Positions 16,927 to 25,571 are shown, counted from the stretch's first letter. The stretch is 34,434 nt of DNA from Fibrobacter sp. (GCA_017615055.1 JAGAAW010000057.1:1-34434); one strand, 5' to 3'. Notes: a model not told the origin generated them from the sequence alone. Translations and numbers: made by a program.

Positions 16927-17414
16927 ACGATACTCCCAACATTATGCCTTATATGCTCTACGTTGAACATCAGGGGCCGGCCTCCCCATAGGGTTCCTGC
17001 AGCAAAAGCTACGACATCAAGCAGAGAGTTAAACTTGCCCCACGCATGGGGATTAGAAATACAAAAACAATATACAATTTTCACAGTTGAAGCGCAAGGG
17101 GTTTGAGAGCGAGCCTACCAGATTTCCTACTTTCATTCTCGTTTGGAGTACCGTACAATCCTTGAAAACAAGTGATTTCCGTCATTTTCTAGGGGCAGAA
17201 AACAGATTTATCAGCATTTTTCTGTACCGAAATGTACTTTTTTAAGTTATTTTTTAAGGGAAAAAAGAGTTTAGCTCTTGTTCTCGGTAATAGGCTTTGC
17301 AGAGCCTCAATGTGGTAAATGCATCGACTCGCGCCTTTTTTTTATTCACACAATTTGGCGAAGCTCTTTGCAGAATGAGATGGACTCTTAAGGTTTTAAC
17401 CAGCGGAGGCCGTC
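16927..17414. other. 488-bp AT-rich intergenic stretch without a recognised gene
   Basis: Between the small antitoxin-like gene and the next plus-strand gene. It carries short hairpin-capable segments (CCCCACGCATGGGG near 17037-17050; AGGCT/AGCCT near 17292-17308) and poly-T/poly-A runs, but no convincing open frame, tRNA or insertion-sequence end. The promoter of the pair should lie in the first ~60 bp and that of the 17415 gene in the last ~100 bp; neither has a clear consensus. Confidence 0.5.
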
Positions 17415-18467
17415 ATGGCACTAAATAAAAGAATTCTTTTTTTGACAATATTTCTCTTTGTAGAAATATCCGTTGCCGCAACGCATGTCGCCGTTTTGGA
17501 AACTGTGTCGGAAAAGGATGTCATAGGTCGTTCGGAAAAAATGTTCCTTACGGACAAACTTAGAGATAGGGCTAAGGCTGTTTTGCCAGCGTATATGGGC
17601 TATGTCATTATGACGCGTGAAAACATCAACGCGATGCTCCCTCCAGGAAAGTCTATTGAGGAATGCGAAGGTAGTTGTCTTGTTGAAACAGGAAAGAATA
17701 TTGCCGCTGATTATGTGGCTCAAGCACGAGTGGGTAAATTTGGGGAACAACTTACGCTCACCGTAGAACTCTATGAAACGGCAGCGAATAACTTGGTGGC
17801 TAGTTTTACCACTCGGAAAGACGATGCCGTTGGTTTATTGGAGGATATTGAGCATGAAGCGGATAATTTCTTTGGAAAAGTTCTTCAAACATCATCTGTT
17901 GATGGCAAGATGATTAAATCTGATGAGAATAACGATAACACGATTGCAAATGTTTTGGAAGATTCTCGCGATGGGAAAAAATACAGAATCGTGAAAATCG
18001 GAAACCAAGTTTGGATGGCAGAAAATCTAAATCATAAAATAAGAAATAGTGGATGTTATGGAAATAAAAGCGCCAATTGCGAAAAATATGGGAGGCTTTA
18101 CACTTGGAGCGCAGCCTCAAAAATATGTCCTGATGGATGGCATTTGCCTAGCAAGAACGAATACACAACGCTTTTTAGTTCCGTTGGTGGAAAAGCTACC
18201 GCAGCAAAAAAACTTAAAACAAAAATTGGTTGGAAGAATAATGGTGATGGTTTAGATACCTATGGTTTTTCAGCACTACCTGCAGGTGGTAAAGATCCTA
18301 AAGGAAAATACAACTTTGAATTTCTTGGTACAAAGTTTTGGAGTTCCACTGTAGAGCAAAACGACAAAGCTGCCAGCATATATCTGACTAATGGATCTTC
18401 CGCTTATTTAGGTTTAGACAACAAGAAAAACGCTTATTCTGTCCGTTGCATCAAGGATTCCGAGTAA
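17415..18467 (+). CDS. Exported protein with Fibrobacter succinogenes major paralogous domain
   Basis: 350-aa protein with a signal peptide (about residues 1-21). Residues 24-155 form a domain resembling the nucleotide-free CsgG/TolB-like modules (VAVLETVSEKD.., LRDRAKAVLPAYMGYVIMTREN, AADYVAQARVGKFGEQLTLTVELYE). Residues ~180-350 are the Fibrobacter paralogous domain (TIGR02145 type), with its diagnostic phrases DGKKYRIVKIGNQVWMAENL, CEKYGRLYTWSAA, CPDGWHLPSKNEY, FSALPAGG, FWSST and VRCIKD. Such domains occur in large paralogous sets of surface or secreted proteins; function is unknown. GGAGG lies 5 nt before the ATG. Base composition is AT-richer than the core genes around it. The strong terminator at 18476-18504 closes the gene. 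Confidence 0.88.
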   Translation: MALNKRILFLTIFLFVEISVAATHVAVLETVSEKDVIGRSEKMFLTDKLRDRAKAVLPAYMGYVIMTRENINAMLPPGKSIEECEGSCLVETGKNIAADYVAQARVGKFGEQLTLTVELYETAANNLVASFTTRKDDAVGLLEDIEHEADNFFGKVLQTSSVDGKMIKSDENNDNTIANVLEDSRDGKKYRIVKIGNQVWMAENLNHKIRNSGCYGNKSANCEKYGRLYTWSAASKICPDGWHLPSKNEYTTLFSSVGGKATAAKKLKTKIGWKNNGDGLDTYGFSALPAGGKDPKGKYNFEFLGTKFWSSTVEQNDKAASIYLTNGSSAYLGLDNKKNAYSVRCIKDSE

Positions 18468-18504
18468 CAAAAAAAGCGAGCCATTCGGCTCGCATTTCTT
18501 TTTT
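18468..18504. terminator. Bidirectional terminator between convergent genes
   Basis: Stem GCGAGCC/GGCTCGC (18476-18482 and 18487-18493) with a 4-nt loop. It is followed by ATTTCTTTTTT on the plus strand and, on the minus strand, by a run of T from 18475 downward. It serves the 17415 gene and the flavodoxin gene. Confidence 0.88.
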
Positions 18505-18516
18505 CCATAACAACTC

Positions 18517-19404
18517 TTACTTTTCCATAACGATCAGTTCAGGTTCTCCTCTGCCTGGGAGCGGCCTGAAAATCTTGACCATCGTTTCGGTGGGCGGGCG
18601 ATTGAAGCCGCTCGTCGTGCACACAAAGAGGTAGTTGGTACCGGCCACCACCTGCGTAGCGACACTCAGCGGAGCGAGCTTCAGGTAGGCGTAATCCTTC
18701 GTCGCGGTCGCGAACACCGCGGAATCTTCCGCAGTAAGCGGGCGCTGGTCCGTAAAGCCACCCATAAGCATCTCGTCAGTCTTGCCGGTCGCAAGGTCGG
18801 CAAAGAAGCCTTCGACTTCCTTCGTTGCAACTTCCGCACCATTTTCCGCGGTAATTCGCTTGTTCGAAATCCCGTAGGCAAGCGTCACGTTCGCGTTCGG
18901 CTCAAGCGTCTTGAGTTCCGCTGCAGATGCCTTGCGGCCGCCGCTCCCGTAGGTACAGAACGGCACCACCACCTTGCCCGAAAGGTCGTTCGAGTCAAGG
19001 AAGGTATAGACCGGCGGAGCAAAACTCCCGAACATAATCGGGTACCCGAGATACACCGTGTCGTATGTCGCGAGGTCGGCCTTCGGGTTCACAAGTGCGG
19101 GCCACTGCTTGCTTTCACGCTGGGCGCCCACTGCGGCAATCGTGCTGTCGTATGTCGAGGGGTACGGAGTCACCGTCGCAATCTCGAACATGTCGGCGTT
19201 CTTTGCCTTCTGGAAAATTTCCGCGAGCTTCTTTGTCGCACCGTTCTGCGAGTAATAAACGACAAGCGACTTCGATGCCTGCGGGGCCGCTGCCTCGGGC
19301 TGCGCGGCCTTCTCGCCCGTCTTGGGTTGCGCGTTTTCCTGGTTGCAGGCGGTCAACGCACACACTACAGCCGCAACAAGAATCAAGCCTAATTTCTTTT
19401 TCAT
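18517..19404 (-). CDS. Flavodoxin-like lipoprotein with C-terminal cystatin-like domain
   Basis: 295-aa lipoprotein: signal peptide ending ALTAC (Cys20), a short Ala/Pro/Gln linker (21-44), a flavodoxin-like domain (about 46-205) and a C-terminal module (215-295). The flavodoxin part has the FMN phosphate-loop form SLVVYYSQNGATKKLAEIF and the later strands YDTVYLGYPIMFGSFAPPVYTFLD and GKVVVPFCTYGSGG. The C-terminal module starts GGFTDQRPLTAEDSAVF and contains QVVAGTNYLFVC (from Gln251), the signature Q-x-V-x-G loop of cystatins. Flavin-dependent electron transfer or reductase activity outside the cytoplasm is plausible; the role of the cystatin-like part is unknown. The Shine-Dalgarno AGGAG overlaps the end of rfbA, 8 bp upstream, so the two are co-transcribed. 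Confidence 0.85.
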   Translation of the reverse strand: MKKKLGLILVAAVVCALTACNQENAQPKTGEKAAQPEAAAPQASKSLVVYYSQNGATKKLAEIFQKAKNADMFEIATVTPYPSTYDSTIAAVGAQRESKQWPALVNPKADLATYDTVYLGYPIMFGSFAPPVYTFLDSNDLSGKVVVPFCTYGSGGRKASAAELKTLEPNANVTLAYGISNKRITAENGAEVATKEVEGFFADLATGKTDEMLMGGFTDQRPLTAEDSAVFATATKDYAYLKLAPLSVATQVVAGTNYLFVCTTSGFNRPPTETMVKIFRPLPGRGEPELIVMEK

Positions 19405-19412
19405 ATTTACTC

Positions 19413-20300
19413 CTAGTACCTGATCTTGCCTTCCGCGACCTTGCGCAGATGCTGACCATAGGGGGACTTCCCATACTTGGCTGCGGATTCAAGCAACTTT
19501 TCCTTGCTGATCCAGCCGTTCACGTAGGCGATTTCTTCCACTGCACTAATCTGGATGCCCTGGCGGTTCTCGACCATCTTCACGAACTCGCCCGCTTCTA
19601 TCAGGCTGTCCATCGTTCCGGTATCGAGCCATGCAAATCCACGGCCCAGAAGTTTCACGTCGAGTTCACCCTTGTCAAGGTACGTCTTGTTCAAGTCGGT
19701 AATCTCGAGCTCGCCACGTGCACTCGGCTTCTGCGTCTTCGCAAATCCGCTCACGCGGTTGTCGTAGAAGTAGAGGCCCGTAATCGCGTAGTTGCTCTTG
19801 GGTTCCTTCGGTTTTTCTTCCACCGAGATGACCTTGCCATTGTCGTCAAATTCCACCACGCCAAAGCGTTCCGGGTCTTCCACGTAGTAGCCGAACACGC
19901 TCGCACGGCCGTTCTGTTCGGCATTCTTCACCGCTGCCTTCAGGAGCGGGCTGAAGCCATTGCCGTAGAAGATGTTGTCGCCCAGCACCATCGCGCAGCA
20001 GTCGTTACCGATGAATTCCTCGCCCAGGATAAACGCCTGTGCCAGGCCATCAGGGCTCGGCTGCACCTTATAACTGAGCTTGAGGCCCATCGCAGAACCG
20101 TCGCCCAGTAGACGTTCAAAGTTCGGCAAGTCCGTCGGTGTCGAGATGATGAGGATTTCGCGGATGCCCGCGAGCATCAGGGTCGAAAGCGGATAGTAGA
20201 TCATGGGCTTGTCGTAGACCGGCAAGAGCTGCTTGCTCGTGACCATGGTCAGCGGGTAGAGCCTTGTGCCGGAGCCTCCGGCGAGAACGATTCCTTTCAT
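19413..20300 (-). CDS. rfbA: Glucose-1-phosphate thymidylyltransferase RfbA (RmlA)
   Basis: 295-aa cytoplasmic enzyme making dTDP-glucose from dTTP and glucose-1-phosphate, the first step toward dTDP-rhamnose and related sugars of surface polysaccharides. It shows the family motifs [18 protein letters not shown] (nucleotide-binding loop with catalytic Arg), [58 protein letters not shown] and [15 protein letters not shown]. Length is normal for the family. The other rml genes are not adjacent; the downstream neighbour is the flavodoxin-cystatin gene. A good promoter lies at 20315-20343, leaving a leader of only about 7 nt. Confidence 0.95.
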   Translation of the reverse strand: MKGIVLAGGSGTRLYPLTMVTSKQLLPVYDKPMIYYPLSTLMLAGIREILIISTPTDLPNFERLLGDGSAMGLKLSYKVQPSPDGLAQAFILGEEFIGNDCCAMVLGDNIFYGNGFSPLLKAAVKNAEQNGRASVFGYYVEDPERFGVVEFDDNGKVISVEEKPKEPKSNYAITGLYFYDNRVSGFAKTQKPSARGELEITDLNKTYLDKGELDVKLLGRGFAWLDTGTMDSLIEAGEFVKMVENRQGIQISAVEEIAYVNGWISKEKLLESAAKYGKSPYGQHLRKVAEGKIRY

Positions 20301-20314
20301 AGGGCCATCCTGTT

Positions 20315-20343
20315 TTTATATGCTTACTGACGAAATTTAACAA
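20315..20343 (-). promoter_or_regulatory. Promoter of rfbA
   Basis: TTGTTA (20338-20343) and TATAAA (20315-20320) on the minus strand, 17 bp apart. The -10 ends 14 nt before the rfbA ATG, so the leader should be about 7 nt. Confidence 0.65.
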
Positions 20344-20364
20344 AATCACCTGCCATGCAAAAAC

Positions 20365-20377
20365 TATCTTTGCCCTC
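20365..20377 (+). promoter_or_regulatory. Start-adjacent -10 element of the Ski2-like helicase gene
   Basis: TATCTT (20365-20370) followed by exactly 7 nt and the ATG at 20378. No Shine-Dalgarno is present and the -35 region is poor. The layout equals that before ispD and coaBC. Confidence 0.4.
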
Positions 20378-22981
20378 ATGAGCGAAAACGTCCGCAAAAG
20401 CCTCAAGGAATACCTGCCAAGCACCCCGTTCAAAGACGGAGAGGGCGCCGAAGAACTGCTGATGTCCTTTATGGAATGGGCGCAGTCACGCGGAACCACG
20501 CTCTACCCCGCACAGGAAGAAGCCATCCTCGAACTTCTGGACGGCAAGAACGTTATCCTGAATACACCCACGGGCTCGGGCAAGTCGATGGTCGCACTCG
20601 CGCTCCATTTCGACAGCATCGCGCATGGCCGCAAGAGCGTATACACCTGCCCCATCAAGGCGCTCGTGAACGAGAAGTGGATGGCGCTCTGCAAGGAATT
20701 CGGGCCCGAGAACGTGGGGCTCTCTACCGGCGATGCGACCGTGAACCGCGATGCGCCAATCCTGTGCTGCACCGCAGAAATTTTAAGCAACATGGCGCTC
20801 TGCGAAGGCGAAAAACTCGCGATTACCGACATCGTGATGGACGAGTTCCACTACTATTCCGACCGTGAACGCGGCGTCGCCTGGCAGATTCCGCTCCTCA
20901 CGCTCCCGCAGTCTCGATTCCTGCTGATGAGCGCGACCGTCGGCGCAACGGAATTCTTTGAACGCGAGATGACGAAGCACACCGGGCGTGAGTCCATCAC
21001 GGTGCGTTCCACGCAGAGGCCTGTGCCGCTCGATTTTACCTACAGCACCACGGAACTTTCGACCGAAGTGCAAAAACTCGTGAACGAGGGCAAGGCGCCC
21101 GTCTATGTAGTGCATTTTACGCAGGCCGCCGCCGCAAGCAATGCGCAGAACTTTATGAGCCTCGACCTGTGCACCCGCGAAGAAAAGCAGGCGATAAACG
21201 AGGCCATCAAGGAAGTACGATTCTCTAGCCCGTACGGTCCCGATGTCAAGCGCTGGCTCAAGCAGGGAATCGGCCTTCACCACGCAGGACTATTGCCCAA
21301 GTACCGCATCCTCTGCGAAAAACTCGCACAGAAAGGCTTATTGAAAGTCATCTGCGGCACCGACACGCTCGGCGTGGGCGTGAACGTGCCTATCCGCACG
21401 GTGCTCTTCACGCAGCTCTGCAAGTACAGCGGCGACAAGACCGCAATCCTTACCGCACGCGACTTCCACCAGATTGCGGGCCGCGCAGGGCGCAAGGGAT
21501 TCGACAACATTGGCTACGTTGTGGCGCAGGCTCCCGAGCACGTCATCGAGAACCTGAAACTCGAGGCCAAGAGCCGCCAGACCGGAAAGAAATTCCAGAA
21601 GAGAAAGCCGCCCGAACACGGCTACGTTCCCTTCGACGAGAGCACGTACAGGCGCCTGATTGACGCGCAGCCCGAACCGCTTACCTCGAGTTTCCATGTG
21701 GACCACGGGATGCTCCTGAACATATTGAGCCGCGAGACCGACGGCTGCCGTGCCATGCGCACGCTCCTGAAGGACTGCCACGAGAGCGCGGCCAGCAAGA
21801 AGCAGCTGCAGCACCGCTCCTTCCAGCTTTTCCGAAGCCTGGTAGAAAAGAACATCGTGGAATTCGTCCCCGCTGTCGCCCCCGGTTACAGCCACCTGCG
21901 CGTGAACATGGACCTGCAGGATGACTTCGCGATGAACCAACCACTCTCGCTGTACCTGGTGGACACACTCCCGAAACTGAATGCGGAATCCCCGGAGTAC
22001 GCGCTCGACGTGATTACCCTGTGCGAAAGCATCGTGGAAAACCCCGAAGCGATTCTGCGCATCCAGCAGAACAAGGCGCGCACCGCAAGGCTCGACGAAC
22101 TCAAGGCGCAGGGCATGGAATACAACCAGCGCATGGAAGAAATTGAGAAGGTCGAGTACCCCAAGCCGCTGCGTGAATTTATCTACGGCACGTACAACGA
22201 GTTTGCGGAAGTACACCCGTGGGTCGACGTGAACGTGGAACCCAAATCCATCGTGCGCGAGATGTTCGAGAACTTCAGCACGTTCAGCGGTTACGTGAAG
22301 CAGTACGGCCTGCAGCGCATGGAAGCAATCCTGCTACGGCACCTGAACTACGTATATAAAGTCTTGAGCCAGACAGTGCCCGATGGCTACAAGAATGATG
22401 AGCTCCGCGAGATGGAAGACTACCTCGGAGACATGATCCGCCGCACCGACTCGAGCCTACTGGAAGAATGGGAAAAGATGGCCCATCCCGAGGATTACCA
22501 GAAGCGCCTGGAAGCAGGCCTCACCGAAGACGAGGCGGAGAAGGCGTTCGGGGCCGACAAGGCTGCCGCCGACATCACCTACGACAAGAAGCGGTTCCTC
22601 GGCATGGTACGCCAGCGCATATTCCAGATTATGGGCAACCTCGCCAAGCAGGACTTTGCCGCAGTCCTCGACAGCCTTGCAGACGACCTGGAAGAAGGCC
22701 AGCTGCTCGTGGACGGCGAAGGTAAACCGTGGACCGAAAACATGCTCGTGGAAATCATGGCCGCCTACACGGCAGAACACCACAAGTTCCGCCTCGACGT
22801 GGAAGGCCGCGCACTCGCCCACACCATCGTCACCTACGAGGGCGACGTGATGCACATACAGCAGATGCTGCAGGACGAGGAAGAATTCAACGACTGGAGC
22901 ATCGACTTCGAGATAAACCTCGCCGACAGCCGCGAGGCCGGAATCCCGCTCCTGAAAATGCTACGCATCGGCGAAGCGTAA
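20378..22981 (+). CDS. Ski2/Mtr4-like DExH helicase with DUF3516-type C-terminal region
   Basis: 867-aa superfamily II helicase. Core motifs: Q-region [14 protein letters not shown], Walker A TPTGSGKS (63-70), motif II DEFH (155-158), motif III MSATVG, the second RecA domain with [14 protein letters not shown] and [17 protein letters not shown], and motif [12 protein letters not shown] (from 365). The long C-terminal part (about 430-867) matches the DUF3516 helicase type found in Actinobacteria and some other phyla. An RNA helicase role is usual for the Ski2/Mtr4 group, but the bacterial DUF3516 proteins are not well characterised. There is no Shine-Dalgarno; TATCTT lies 7 nt before the ATG. 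ispD follows on the same strand after 111 bp containing a REP-like hairpin. Confidence 0.88.
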   Translation: MSENVRKSLKEYLPSTPFKDGEGAEELLMSFMEWAQSRGTTLYPAQEEAILELLDGKNVILNTPTGSGKSMVALALHFDSIAHGRKSVYTCPIKALVNEKWMALCKEFGPENVGLSTGDATVNRDAPILCCTAEILSNMALCEGEKLAITDIVMDEFHYYSDRERGVAWQIPLLTLPQSRFLLMSATVGATEFFEREMTKHTGRESITVRSTQRPVPLDFTYSTTELSTEVQKLVNEGKAPVYVVHFTQAAAASNAQNFMSLDLCTREEKQAINEAIKEVRFSSPYGPDVKRWLKQGIGLHHAGLLPKYRILCEKLAQKGLLKVICGTDTLGVGVNVPIRTVLFTQLCKYSGDKTAILTARDFHQIAGRAGRKGFDNIGYVVAQAPEHVIENLKLEAKSRQTGKKFQKRKPPEHGYVPFDESTYRRLIDAQPEPLTSSFHVDHGMLLNILSRETDGCRAMRTLLKDCHESAASKKQLQHRSFQLFRSLVEKNIVEFVPAVAPGYSHLRVNMDLQDDFAMNQPLSLYLVDTLPKLNAESPEYALDVITLCESIVENPEAILRIQQNKARTARLDELKAQGMEYNQRMEEIEKVEYPKPLREFIYGTYNEFAEVHPWVDVNVEPKSIVREMFENFSTFSGYVKQYGLQRMEAILLRHLNYVYKVLSQTVPDGYKNDELREMEDYLGDMIRRTDSSLLEEWEKMAHPEDYQKRLEAGLTEDEAEKAFGADKAAADITYDKKRFLGMVRQRIFQIMGNLAKQDFAAVLDSLADDLEEGQLLVDGEGKPWTENMLVEIMAAYTAEHHKFRLDVEGRALAHTIVTYEGDVMHIQQMLQDEEEFNDWSIDFEINLADSREAGIPLLKMLRIGEA

Positions 22982-22988
22982 CGCCTTA

Positions 22989-23023
22989 TGTCATTCTGGA
23001 CACATCGTGTCCGGAATCCATAC
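22989..23023 (+). repeat. REP-like palindromic element, intergenic copy
   Basis: 35 bp beginning TGTCATTCTGGA and ending TCCGGAATCCATAC. It forms a 10-bp hairpin (22994-23003 with 23007-23016, one G-T pair, loop ATC). Ends and layout match a second 35-bp copy at 32884-32918 on the minus strand inside coaBC. Position after the helicase stop allows a role in transcript 3' ends, but no T-run follows. Confidence 0.7.
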
Positions 23024-23054
23024 ATCTTGGAAACGCACTTATCAAACAAGAATT

Positions 23055-23076
23055 AAGAATTCTCGAATGAATTCTT
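23055..23076. repeat. Short inverted repeat before ispD
   Basis: AAGAATTC (23055-23062) and GAATTCTT (23069-23076), perfect 8-bp arms with 6-nt spacer TCGAAT, followed by TTTATATCTT. It could be an operator overlapping the ispD promoter or a weak AT-rich terminator of the helicase gene. Confidence 0.5.
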
Positions 23077-23079
23077 TTA

Positions 23080-23092
23080 TATCTTTATCACC
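23080..23092 (+). promoter_or_regulatory. Start-adjacent -10 element of ispD
   Basis: TATCTT (23080-23085), then 7 nt (TATCACC), then the ATG. No Shine-Dalgarno; the -35 region is AT-rich but not consensus. Confidence 0.4.
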
Positions 23093-23815
23093 ATGCAGAA
23101 CTTAAACGGCAGATTCGCGGCAGTGCTCCCCGCAGGGGGCTTAGGCAAGCGCATGGGCGGCAACATTCCCAAGCAGCTGATGCTCCTGGGCGGCAAACCC
23201 GTCTACCGCTACTCCCTCGAAACATTCCTCGAGATGGAAGAAATCGCCGAAGTCGTGATGGCCGTACCCGCCGACTGGAAGGACCATTTCGAAAAGGAAA
23301 TATTCAATGACCGCGAACGCCTCGACAAGCTCGGCGACCTTATTGCCTGCAAAATGAAGATTGTCGTAGGTGGCGCGGAACGCTGGCAGTCCGTCGAAAA
23401 TGGCGTGAACGCCCTCACGAGCAATGCGGAATACGTGCTGGTCCACGACGTGGCACGGCCCTTCGTGAGCAAGGAAATCATCCGCGACGTATGCGAGACA
23501 CTCGTCACCAAGGGCAGCTGCCTTGTGGCCAAGCCCGCCGTCGATACCATCAAGATTGCAGCAGACGGCAAGGTGGAAAAGACCATCGACCGCAATACCG
23601 TATGGATGGCGCAGACCCCGCAGGCAGCCTCCATCACGCTACTGAAAAAGCTCTACGGACGCATTGCCGCAGAGCCCCTGAACTTTACGCCCACCGACGA
23701 GGCGAGCATCCTCGAATACTTCGGCGAGAGCGTCTACATCGTGAAGGGCAACGCCGCAAACGACAAGCTCACGACCCCCGAAGATTTCGAAATCTTCGCG
23801 AGCCGCGCTCGCTAA
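23093..23815 (+). CDS. ispD: 2-C-methyl-D-erythritol 4-phosphate cytidylyltransferase IspD
   Basis: 240-aa cytoplasmic enzyme of the MEP isoprenoid pathway; it couples MEP to CTP to give CDP-ME. The N-terminal CTP loop reads LPAGGLGKRMGGNIPKQ. Other family stretches are VVGGAERWQSVENGVNAL, VLVHDVARPFVS, VDTIKI, NTVWMAQTPQA and the C-terminal GNAANDKLTTPEDFEI. Length is normal. The start at 23093 gives the complete N-terminal strand; there is no Shine-Dalgarno and the -10-like TATCTT is 7 nt upstream, pointing to a leaderless message. It converges on the metal exporter gene, whose stop is 3 bp away. Confidence 0.94.
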   Translation: MQNLNGRFAAVLPAGGLGKRMGGNIPKQLMLLGGKPVYRYSLETFLEMEEIAEVVMAVPADWKDHFEKEIFNDRERLDKLGDLIACKMKIVVGGAERWQSVENGVNALTSNAEYVLVHDVARPFVSKEIIRDVCETLVTKGSCLVAKPAVDTIKIAADGKVEKTIDRNTVWMAQTPQAASITLLKKLYGRIAAEPLNFTPTDEASILEYFGESVYIVKGNAANDKLTTPEDFEIFASRAR

Positions 23816-23818
23816 TCC

Positions 23819-25237
23819 TTAAATCTTTCCGCCGAACTCGAAACCCGCGTCCTCGACAGCGGTCTTGAGTGCAATCTCATCAACATCATCTTCGTCGTGC
23901 CAATGCACGCGAAGTTCCTTGCTCGCTACATCGGCCTCGGCAAACACTACGTCGTCTAACGCACGCACCGCCTTTTCTACGCAGGCTTTGCAGTGGCTGC
24001 AGCTCATGCCGTTCACGCGGTACGTCACGCGGCATTCTTCCCCTTGCTCATGAGCATGATCGTGACCTTCATGGCAGTGGCACCCGCCTTCGCAGTGTCC
24101 GTCATGACCATGATCGTGCCCGCAACCGCAATGGTCACCGCAACCCTTGTGCGCGAACTTCGCATAAATCATGAGAGCCGCGAGCAACCCAGCACACACG
24201 TAGTCAAACACGCCAAGCGCTCCATGCCCGTGACATTCCGCAGAGCCATGCGGGAGCATCGCCGCAAGGAACGTGTCCATAAAGAACGTGTCCACGATGT
24301 AACCAAAGAATAACGCACCCAGCGCAATGGACGTCAGGTAGGCAATCAAGGTACGCTTGCCAAAGGCCTTCCCCACCACAAGCATGCTCGCGATACTCGT
24401 CGCAGGCCCGGCCATCAACAGCACGAGTGCCGCACCCGGCGTAATGCCTTTCGCCACAAGAGCAAGTGCAAGCGGAATGGAACCCGTAGCGCACGTGTAC
24501 ATCGGCATCGCAAGCACAAGCACCACCAGCATACAAAGCAACGGGTACTCATGCAGGAACAAGAAGAAGTCATCCGGCACAAAGGCCGCAATCAGTGCAC
24601 CGAGCAGGAGCCCTATCGTGAGCCACTTGCTCACGTCGCCCACCATGTTCACAAAGCCGTACTCGATTGTTTCACGGACCTTCTGCGCAAAGGACTTCTT
24701 TCCCGCCCTCGCATCTTGGGACTCACATTCGCAATGTCCGCAACCGCAGTGGTGTTCGGTATCGCAGTCATCAAAGTCGATTGTCTCCGGGTGGTCATGC
24801 GCCTGTTCCTCTCCGCGCGTCAGCACGTTCGTGAACACACCGCCAAACATCGCGGTCACAAAAGCGGCAATCGGGCGCAACACCGCAAACGGCCCACCCA
24901 GCAGGGAATACGTCGCAAGTATGGAATCCACACCCGTCGCAGGTGTCGAGATGAGGAAGCTTACGCTCGCGCCCTTGCTCGCACCTTCCTTACGGAGGGC
25001 TATCGATGTGGGAATCACGCCGCAACTGCAAATCGGGAGAGGCACGCCAAAGAGCGCAGACCACAGCACCGACTTAAAGTTCGGTTTTGAAATCTTCGGC
25101 ACGTACAGGTGGTTCGGCACCCACACGTGCAAAATGCCCGCAAGCAAAAAACCGAGCAGCAGGAACGGAGCCATCTCGGAGAACAGCGTAATGAACTGCA
25201 ACACAAACTTTTCTAGGATCTCTAAAACAGCAGGCAT
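23819..25237 (-). CDS. SO_0444-type Cu/Zn efflux permease with C-terminal HMA domain
   Basis: 472-aa inner-membrane exporter of the permease (DUF318-like) group. Two repeated membrane halves carry the family motifs PICSCGVIPTSIALRKEGASKGASVSFLISTPATGVDSI and YTCATGSIPLALALVAKGITPGAALVLLMAGPATS. Two His/Cys-rich loops, about residues 145-170 and 365-405 (for example HCGCGHDHGHDGHC), should bind metal. A heavy-metal-associated domain closes the protein (about 407-472), with GMSCSHC giving the CxxC site. Related proteins export copper or zinc. The gene starts one base after the stop of a SmtB/CzrA-type sensor carrying a zinc site, so zinc (or cobalt) is the better guess for the inducer. No separate terminator is visible before the convergent ispD. 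Confidence 0.88.
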   Translation of the reverse strand: MPAVLEILEKFVLQFITLFSEMAPFLLLGFLLAGILHVWVPNHLYVPKISKPNFKSVLWSALFGVPLPICSCGVIPTSIALRKEGASKGASVSFLISTPATGVDSILATYSLLGGPFAVLRPIAAFVTAMFGGVFTNVLTRGEEQAHDHPETIDFDDCDTEHHCGCGHCECESQDARAGKKSFAQKVRETIEYGFVNMVGDVSKWLTIGLLLGALIAAFVPDDFFLFLHEYPLLCMLVVLVLAMPMYTCATGSIPLALALVAKGITPGAALVLLMAGPATSIASMLVVGKAFGKRTLIAYLTSIALGALFFGYIVDTFFMDTFLAAMLPHGSAECHGHGALGVFDYVCAGLLAALMIYAKFAHKGCGDHCGCGHDHGHDGHCEGGCHCHEGHDHAHEQGEECRVTYRVNGMSCSHCKACVEKAVRALDDVVFAEADVASKELRVHWHDEDDVDEIALKTAVEDAGFEFGGKI

Positions 25238-25238
25238 T

Positions 25239-25571
25239 TTACTTACCCTTCTTGTGGAGAATGTGCGTGAGGCCCGTATTGAAAATGAGCCCGATATGCT
25301 CGTCGTCGAGCGAATAGAACATCTTGCGGCCCTCGCGGCGCGGTTTTACAAGATTTGCCGTACGGAGGATTCGCAGCTGGTGACTCACCACCGACTGTTC
25401 CAGGTTCAGCTTCTCGGCAATCTCGTTCACCGAGAGCTCCCCCGAGAGCATCAGGTGGATAATACGGATACGCGTGGTATCGCCAAAGAACTTGAAGAAT
25501 TCCGAGAGTTCGAAGAGAACATCCACCGGAATATCGTTTCTCGCATTTTTGATATATGAACAAGTATTCAT
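25239..25571 (-). CDS. ArsR/SmtB-family metal sensor (CzrA/SmtB-like repressor)
   Basis: 110-aa winged-helix repressor. Helix-turn-helix: ELSVNEIAEKLNLEQSVVSHQLRILRTANLV; wing: RREGRKMFYSL. The last helix has D90-x-H92, ten residues, then H103-xx-H106, the full alpha-5 site used by SmtB and CzrA to sense Zn(II)/Co(II). The start is the ATG at 25571 (MNTCSYIKN): a longer frame to 25616 would put coding sequence over the -35 element. TTGACA-17 bp-TATATA ends 7 nt before this ATG, so the transcript should begin at or next to the start codon. The predicted operator covers that same place, implying autorepression. The exporter gene follows after one base. Confidence 0.9.
   Translation of the reverse strand: MNTCSYIKNARNDIPVDVLFELSEFFKFFGDTTRIRIIHLMLSGELSVNEIAEKLNLEQSVVSHQLRILRTANLVKPRREGRKMFYSLDDEHIGLIFNTGLTHILHKKGK

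Noticed and set aside
16930-17036. Integron attC-like site (CCCAAC near 16931, GTTGAAC and GTTAAAC downstream)
   Set aside because: The outer boxes are not complementary and no inner L-box pairing could be found; probably chance.
20336-20347. -35 element for the Ski2-like gene
   Set aside because: No hexamer near TTGACA at 16-18 bp from TATCTT; only the -10 is supported.
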